Shown one piece after another: positions 6,424 through 8,553 of a stretch of 8,553 bases of DNA. Origin of the DNA: an uncultured bacterium (GTDB lineage: Bacteria; Patescibacteriota; Minisyncoccia; Moranbacterales; GWC2-37-73); NCBI GenBank assembly GCA_903824515.1, contig CAIJXA010000108.1:1-8553 (forward strand). The letters run 5' to 3'. The position numbers were made by a program, and so were the translations under genes. The notes below the pieces were generated by a model that made no database searches, had not been told where the DNA came from, and saw only the letters and a program-made list of their open reading frames with translations. How positions within the stretch are numbered: position 1 is the stretch's first letter; every line of letters begins with the position of its first letter.

Positions 6424-7332
6424 ATGAAGCCATCTTTATTTTTTGATGAATTGCCCTTAATTCAAAGTGATCAAATGCTTGATATTGTAAAAGCACACTA
6501 TCCAGCCATTGACCCATATTATATTGCAAGCGGTTGTATTCCTGAAAGAAAACAGAAATTTAATAGCTTGTGGAAAAAATATGCACCATATGCAGATAGA
6601 CACTTTTTAAGTCAAATAAAAAATAATTTTCATCAGAGATCATGGGAAATGTATATTGGTAATGTGCTTTTGAAAAATGGTTTAGTAATCCAATCGCAAA
6701 ATGAAGGACCGGATTTTGTAATTGATAGCATCGCCTATATTGAGTGCGTTGCACCAACAAAAGGCGACCCTATTAAAAACGATTCGGTCCCTGAGATGTT
6801 TGTTGCCACGAAGTCGGAAGAAATCTGTGTTCAAGAAGTGCCAGTGGACAAAATAATCTTGCGAATTACGCAAGCCATAAAAGATAAGGCTTTGGTTCAA
6901 TATGAAAGCTGGAAAAGTAAAAAATGGTTTGATTCAAGAAAGCCTTTTATCATTGCTATAAATACAGGTGATTTGGGATATGGAGAGGATCCAAGCATGC
7001 CAAATGTGCTGAAGGCATTGTTTGGCTTTCAATTTATGCAGATCAATATGAAAACTGGTGCTAAAAATTTTTCACATAGAAACGAAATCTCAAAGACCAA
7101 CAGTGAAACAGTGTCAGTTAATTATTTTATCGATGAACATTTTAGTTTCGTCAGTGGAATATTATTTTCAGATAAGTCAGTTTTAAATCACCCTGAAAAT
7201 ATCGGGGAAGATTGCGTTTTTGTGAATAATCCATTTGCTAACAATCCAGTTAATGAGTCGTTTGCCAAACTGTTTAAAAACTGGATTGCGAGCAAGGAGA
7301 ATGATAAAATAAGTTTAAAGAAGAATCATTAA
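6424..7332 (+). CDS. Operon-linked hypothetical protein with PD-(D/E)xK-like core
   Basis: A 302-residue protein counted from the ATG at 6424. The frame is open further upstream to a TTG at 6325, but that would overlap the previous gene by 82 bases, so I prefer the ATG, leaving a 17-base gap. I recognise no named family. Residues 70-112 show a helix with E75, then GPDF (D97), then a strand ending IECVAP with E107, the spacing of the E..PD..(D/E)xK nuclease core. A following helix carries Q and K residues (about 150-160), then the strand PFIIAIN (174-180). The position normally held by the catalytic lysine (E-x-K) is valine after E107-C108, and the nearest lysine is K112. Activity therefore needs a migrated lysine, or the protein may be a non-cleaving relative. 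As last gene of the restriction operon, an accessory nuclease or DNA-binding role is plausible. Confidence 0.85.
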   Translation: MKPSLFFDELPLIQSDQMLDIVKAHYPAIDPYYIASGCIPERKQKFNSLWKKYAPYADRHFLSQIKNNFHQRSWEMYIGNVLLKNGLVIQSQNEGPDFVIDSIAYIECVAPTKGDPIKNDSVPEMFVATKSEEICVQEVPVDKIILRITQAIKDKALVQYESWKSKKWFDSRKPFIIAINTGDLGYGEDPSMPNVLKALFGFQFMQINMKTGAKNFSHRNEISKTNSETVSVNYFIDEHFSFVSGILFSDKSVLNHPENIGEDCVFVNNPFANNPVNESFAKLFKNWIASKENDKISLKKNH

Positions 7333-7454
7333 AAGTTCCACACAAGATAACGAACACACGGAGGACTGTCCTTGGGAAATTTTCATAGATATTTTTCCAT
7401 ATATAATAAATTTTCTCAGTTTTTGATTTAATTATTTGCAAAAAAATAACAAGA
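7333..7454. other. AT-rich intergenic stretch after the restriction operon
   Basis: No gene, RNA or convincing terminator is visible here. The only pairing near the operon end is a 4-bp stem at 7362-7372 with no T-run, too weak to call. The operon may end by read-through or Rho-dependent termination. Confidence 0.4.
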
Positions 7455-7483
7455 ATGACAATGCAGCATTTTCATGATATAAT
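7455..7483 (+). promoter_or_regulatory. Strong candidate promoter P1 of hicBA
   Basis: ATGACA (7455-7460) matches the -35 consensus at 5 of 6 positions. After 17 bases comes a perfect TATAAT (7478-7483), preceded by an extended -10 TG (7475-7476). This is the best promoter match in the window. The predicted start near 7490 would leave a leader of about 135 bases before hicB, containing the tandem repeats and a second promoter. Confidence 0.65.
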
Positions 7484-7530
7484 TTAGAAAATTAAAGTAG
7501 ATAATTTTTGCTTGAACCTGTATCGAATAA

Positions 7531-7560
7531 CTAAGGCTGAACTAAGGCTTGACGCTTGAC
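7531..7560 (+). repeat. Short tandem repeats, candidate hicBA operator
   Basis: CTAAGGCT occurs at 7531-7538 and 7542-7549, 11 bases apart, about one helical turn. It runs directly into two perfect tandem copies of GCTTGAC (7547-7553 and 7554-7560). The last copy overlaps the -35 of promoter P2. Repeats in this place are what one would expect of an operator through which HicB, or HicB with HicA, represses its own operon. The repeats are visible and the regulatory role is inferred. Confidence 0.45.
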
Positions 7561-7584
7561 ATTTTGCTTAAAATTTGATACATT
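7556..7584 (+). promoter_or_regulatory. Candidate promoter P2 of hicBA
   Basis: A perfect TTGACA (7556-7561) is followed after 17 bases by TACATT (7579-7584, 4 of 6 matches), with an extended -10 TG at 7576-7577. Predicted transcription would start near 7591, about 35 bases before hicB. Its -35 is part of the GCTTGAC tandem repeat, so it is the promoter more likely to be directly repressed. Confidence 0.55.
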
Positions 7585-7625
7585 CATATAACCCTTTTGT
7601 AGTATGTATAAAGGCAAAAAACATT

Positions 7626-7952
7626 ATGCAACATTTATTTAATCAAATTTATAGAGTTTTCAATCCTGCCAAAAGTCCTGATGAAATAAGGTCTTTTTAT
7701 GGTATTCCTGAAAAAATAGATTTTCATTTTGAGCTTCATCGTGATGGCTATATGGTTTTAACTTCTGATCAACTTCCTGGGCTTATAACTGAAGGTAAAG
7801 ATCCAAAAGAGCTTTTGGAAATGTTTAATGATGCTGTGTTGGCATATTATGATGTTCCAAAGAAAGAGGCTGATGTTGTATTTCCGTCAATTGATCTTTC
7901 AGGAATTGGAACTGTTAGTTATAAAAATGTAGATGCACATGTTTGCGCCTAA
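7626..7952 (+). CDS. hicB: HicB family antitoxin
   Basis: A 108-residue antitoxin expected to bind and neutralise the HicA RNase. The HicB partial RNase H fold is recognisable from the strand at residues 32-36, the segment GYMVLTSDQLPGLITEG (41-57), which corresponds to the family's PxLPGxxTxG motif, and the helix KELLEMFNDAVLAYY (61-75). No C-terminal helix-turn-helix or ribbon-helix-helix is evident in residues 76-108, although many HicB proteins have one. I chose the ATG at 7626 because the upstream TTG at 7575 lies within the P2 -10 region, and because AAGG (7611-7614) sits 11 bases before this ATG. The order antitoxin-then-toxin is the reverse of the classical hicAB arrangement but is common. 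The gap to hicA is 5 bases. Confidence 0.88.
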   Translation: MQHLFNQIYRVFNPAKSPDEIRSFYGIPEKIDFHFELHRDGYMVLTSDQLPGLITEGKDPKELLEMFNDAVLAYYDVPKKEADVVFPSIDLSGIGTVSYKNVDAHVCA

Positions 7953-7957
7953 TAAAT

Positions 7958-8197
7958 ATGGGAGAATGCGACTTCAATTATAATCAGTGCGTCCGCGCTT
8001 TGAATAATCTCGGTTTTTCTTTATCTTCAAAAAGAAATGGCAACCATGATAAATTTGTATCGCCATTTCAAAATTCAAATCCTCCATTTATCATGGTTCC
8101 TCGTCATAGGCAACTGCATTGTCAAAGAGCTATCTTGAAAGAATTAAAACAAATGGGTGGAGATGAATTGGTGGAAAAATTTTTGAAATACATTTAA
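7958..8197 (+). CDS. hicA: HicA family mRNA interferase toxin
   Basis: A 79-residue toxin of the double-stranded-RNA-binding-like fold that cleaves mRNA, slowing growth when HicB is lost. The family's G-[SN]-H catalytic motif is G28-N29-H30, followed by strand DKFVSP. The second half carries VPRH (47-50) and the conserved terminal helix with ILKELKQMG (59-67), matching the family's usual VPxH...LxxILKQxG ending. The length is typical. The ATG at 7958 follows the hicB stop within AATAAATATG and has no Shine-Dalgarno site, suggesting coupling to hicB translation. An upstream TTG at 7943 in the same frame overlaps hicB and is less likely. A terminator follows 4 bases after the stop. Confidence 0.9.
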   Translation: MGECDFNYNQCVRALNNLGFSLSSKRNGNHDKFVSPFQNSNPPFIMVPRHRQLHCQRAILKELKQMGGDELVEKFLKYI

Positions 8198-8201
8198 ATT
8201 G

Positions 8202-8223
8202 GACGCTCAGGCGTCTTTTTTTT
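8202..8223 (+). terminator. Intrinsic terminator of hicBA
   Basis: GACGC (8202-8206) and GCGTC (8211-8215) form a GC-rich 5-bp stem around TCAG, followed immediately by eight T residues (8216-8223). It begins 4 bases after the hicA stop. There is no A-run on the left, so it works for the plus strand only. Confidence 0.85.
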
Positions 8224-8422
8224 GGAAAAATTTTTTCTTCAACTGCTGCAAAATAAACACGAGGGGCGATTTGTTTTCGAGTTCGTCTATGACAAAACGC
8301 CAACAGCTCATCAGCGCCCGCACTCGATCAAGATTTGCTTTAACTGAGTCCCAATTCGTCAAGATTCCTTCAATCGTCAGAGCAAAATCGTTCACTGGTG
8401 CGTCCTTAACTCCCGACAATAA
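8224..8422. other. GC-richer gap with no firm gene
   Basis: This segment is about 43-50% GC by count over 8281-8400, above its AT-rich neighbours. The best coding candidate is on the minus strand: a GTG at 8395 with AAGGA seven bases upstream opens 62 codons ending at 8207, inside the hicBA terminator. Its translation contains TIEGILTNWDSVKANLDRVR, which is plausible as a helical protein, but I recognise no family. No minus-strand promoter is evident between it and the terminator at 8423-8458. A decayed gene end or a chance open frame are equally likely. Confidence 0.25.
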
Positions 8423-8458
8423 ATCAAAAAAAAGAGACTCAGGTCTCTTTTTTTTGAT
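8423..8458. terminator. Bidirectional intrinsic terminator
   Basis: GAGAC (8434-8438) and GTCTC (8443-8447) pair around TCAG. The stem is extended by A8 (8426-8433) against T8 (8448-8455) and three flanking pairs, giving 16 bp. With an A-run before and a T-run after, it should stop transcription from both sides. The loop sequence is the same as in the hicBA terminator. Confidence 0.8.
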
Positions 8459-8497
8459 GGTTTGTCGTTGAGGGAAACCTAGCTTGAAATAATTTAG

Positions 8498-8506
8498 TGG
8501 TATAAT
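8498..8506 (+). promoter_or_regulatory. Extended -10 promoter of the right-edge gene
   Basis: TGGTATAAT (8498-8506) is a perfect extended -10 element. The hexamer at the 17-base -35 position is CCTAGC and does not match consensus, so the promoter would rely on the TG. The predicted start near 8513 leaves a leader of about 27 bases. Confidence 0.55.
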
Positions 8507-8539
8507 AAAGGCAAAAGAATAATTTTAAAAATCAATTGC

Positions 8540-8553
8540 ATGCAAACAAAAAA
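8540..8553 (+). CDS. Start of a gene cut by the right edge
   Basis: An ATG at 8540 lies about 27 bases after the predicted transcription start and reads M-Q-T-K before the window ends. The function is unreadable. The ATG sits in the centre of the 10-base palindrome TTGCATGCAA (8536-8545). No Shine-Dalgarno site is placed for it; AAAGG lies more than 20 bases upstream. The start call rests on promoter position only. Confidence 0.35.

Noticed and set aside
7362..7372. Small hairpin AGGACTGTCCT as operon terminator
   Set aside because: It has only a 4-bp stem with a 3-base loop and no T-run after it.
7575..7625. TTG start extending HicB by 17 residues
   Set aside because: The TTG lies in the -10 region of promoter P2 and the extension does not resemble HicB. 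The ATG at 7626 has a modest AAGG upstream.
626..8197. Recoded TGA (as in Gracilibacteria or SR1)
   Set aside because: All six complete genes read through in the standard code with TGG tryptophans and TAA stops, and no gene is broken by TGA.
8199..8471. 90-codon plus-strand frame between the two terminators
   Set aside because: It starts inside the hicBA terminator region, translates through both terminator hairpins, and has no start signal or recognisable sequence.
1..8553. CRISPR array, transposase or insertion sequence, integrase
   Set aside because: I saw no regularly spaced repeats and no transposase or recombinase motif in any substantial frame. The repeats present are short and structural.

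Overview
The window looks like a stretch of an AT-rich bacterial genome carrying an accessory defence island. A Patescibacteria (CPR) host is my best guess, not a certainty. Grounds for it: the tRNA-Pro gene has no encoded CCA, most genes start without a Shine-Dalgarno site in a short A/T-rich run, and proteins are densely packed. All six complete genes stop with TAA and read cleanly in the standard bacterial code.

Layout. Positions 1-140 hold a promoter and a tRNA-Pro(TGG). Positions 141-625 hold no credible protein gene but much secondary structure: a perfect 23-bp hairpin directly after the tRNA, an inverted copy of the tRNA T-arm, a GC-rich segment enclosed by an 11-bp inverted repeat, another long hairpin, and a diverged direct repeat. 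Positions 626-7332 are a tightly packed four-gene operon. It encodes a type I restriction subunit HsdR, a single-chain fusion of methyltransferase HsdM and specificity subunit HsdS, a protein with a HEPN-type R-N-x4-H motif, and a protein with a PD-(D/E)xK-like core. Gaps between the genes are 4, 2 and about 17 bases. Positions 7333-7625 are a control region with two candidate promoters and short tandem repeats. It is followed by a hicB-hicA toxin-antitoxin pair (7626-8197) and an intrinsic terminator. Positions 8224-8422 are a relatively GC-rich segment without a firm gene, closed by a bidirectional terminator. A new promoter and the first codons of another gene run off the right edge.

How the parts may work together. 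HsdR and the HsdM-HsdS fusion contain every activity a type I restriction-modification enzyme needs: sequence recognition by two target recognition domains, adenine methylation, ATP-driven translocation and DNA cleavage. The two downstream genes are co-directional and almost contiguous with it, and their visible motifs suggest an RNase-type HEPN protein and a nuclease-fold protein. This suggests an extended or layered defence operon, possibly with a backup response. That role is inference. The hicBA pair has its own promoters and terminator and is a separate unit. Codon use changes sharply inside the specificity half of the fusion, as expected if that segment was exchanged more recently than the rest.
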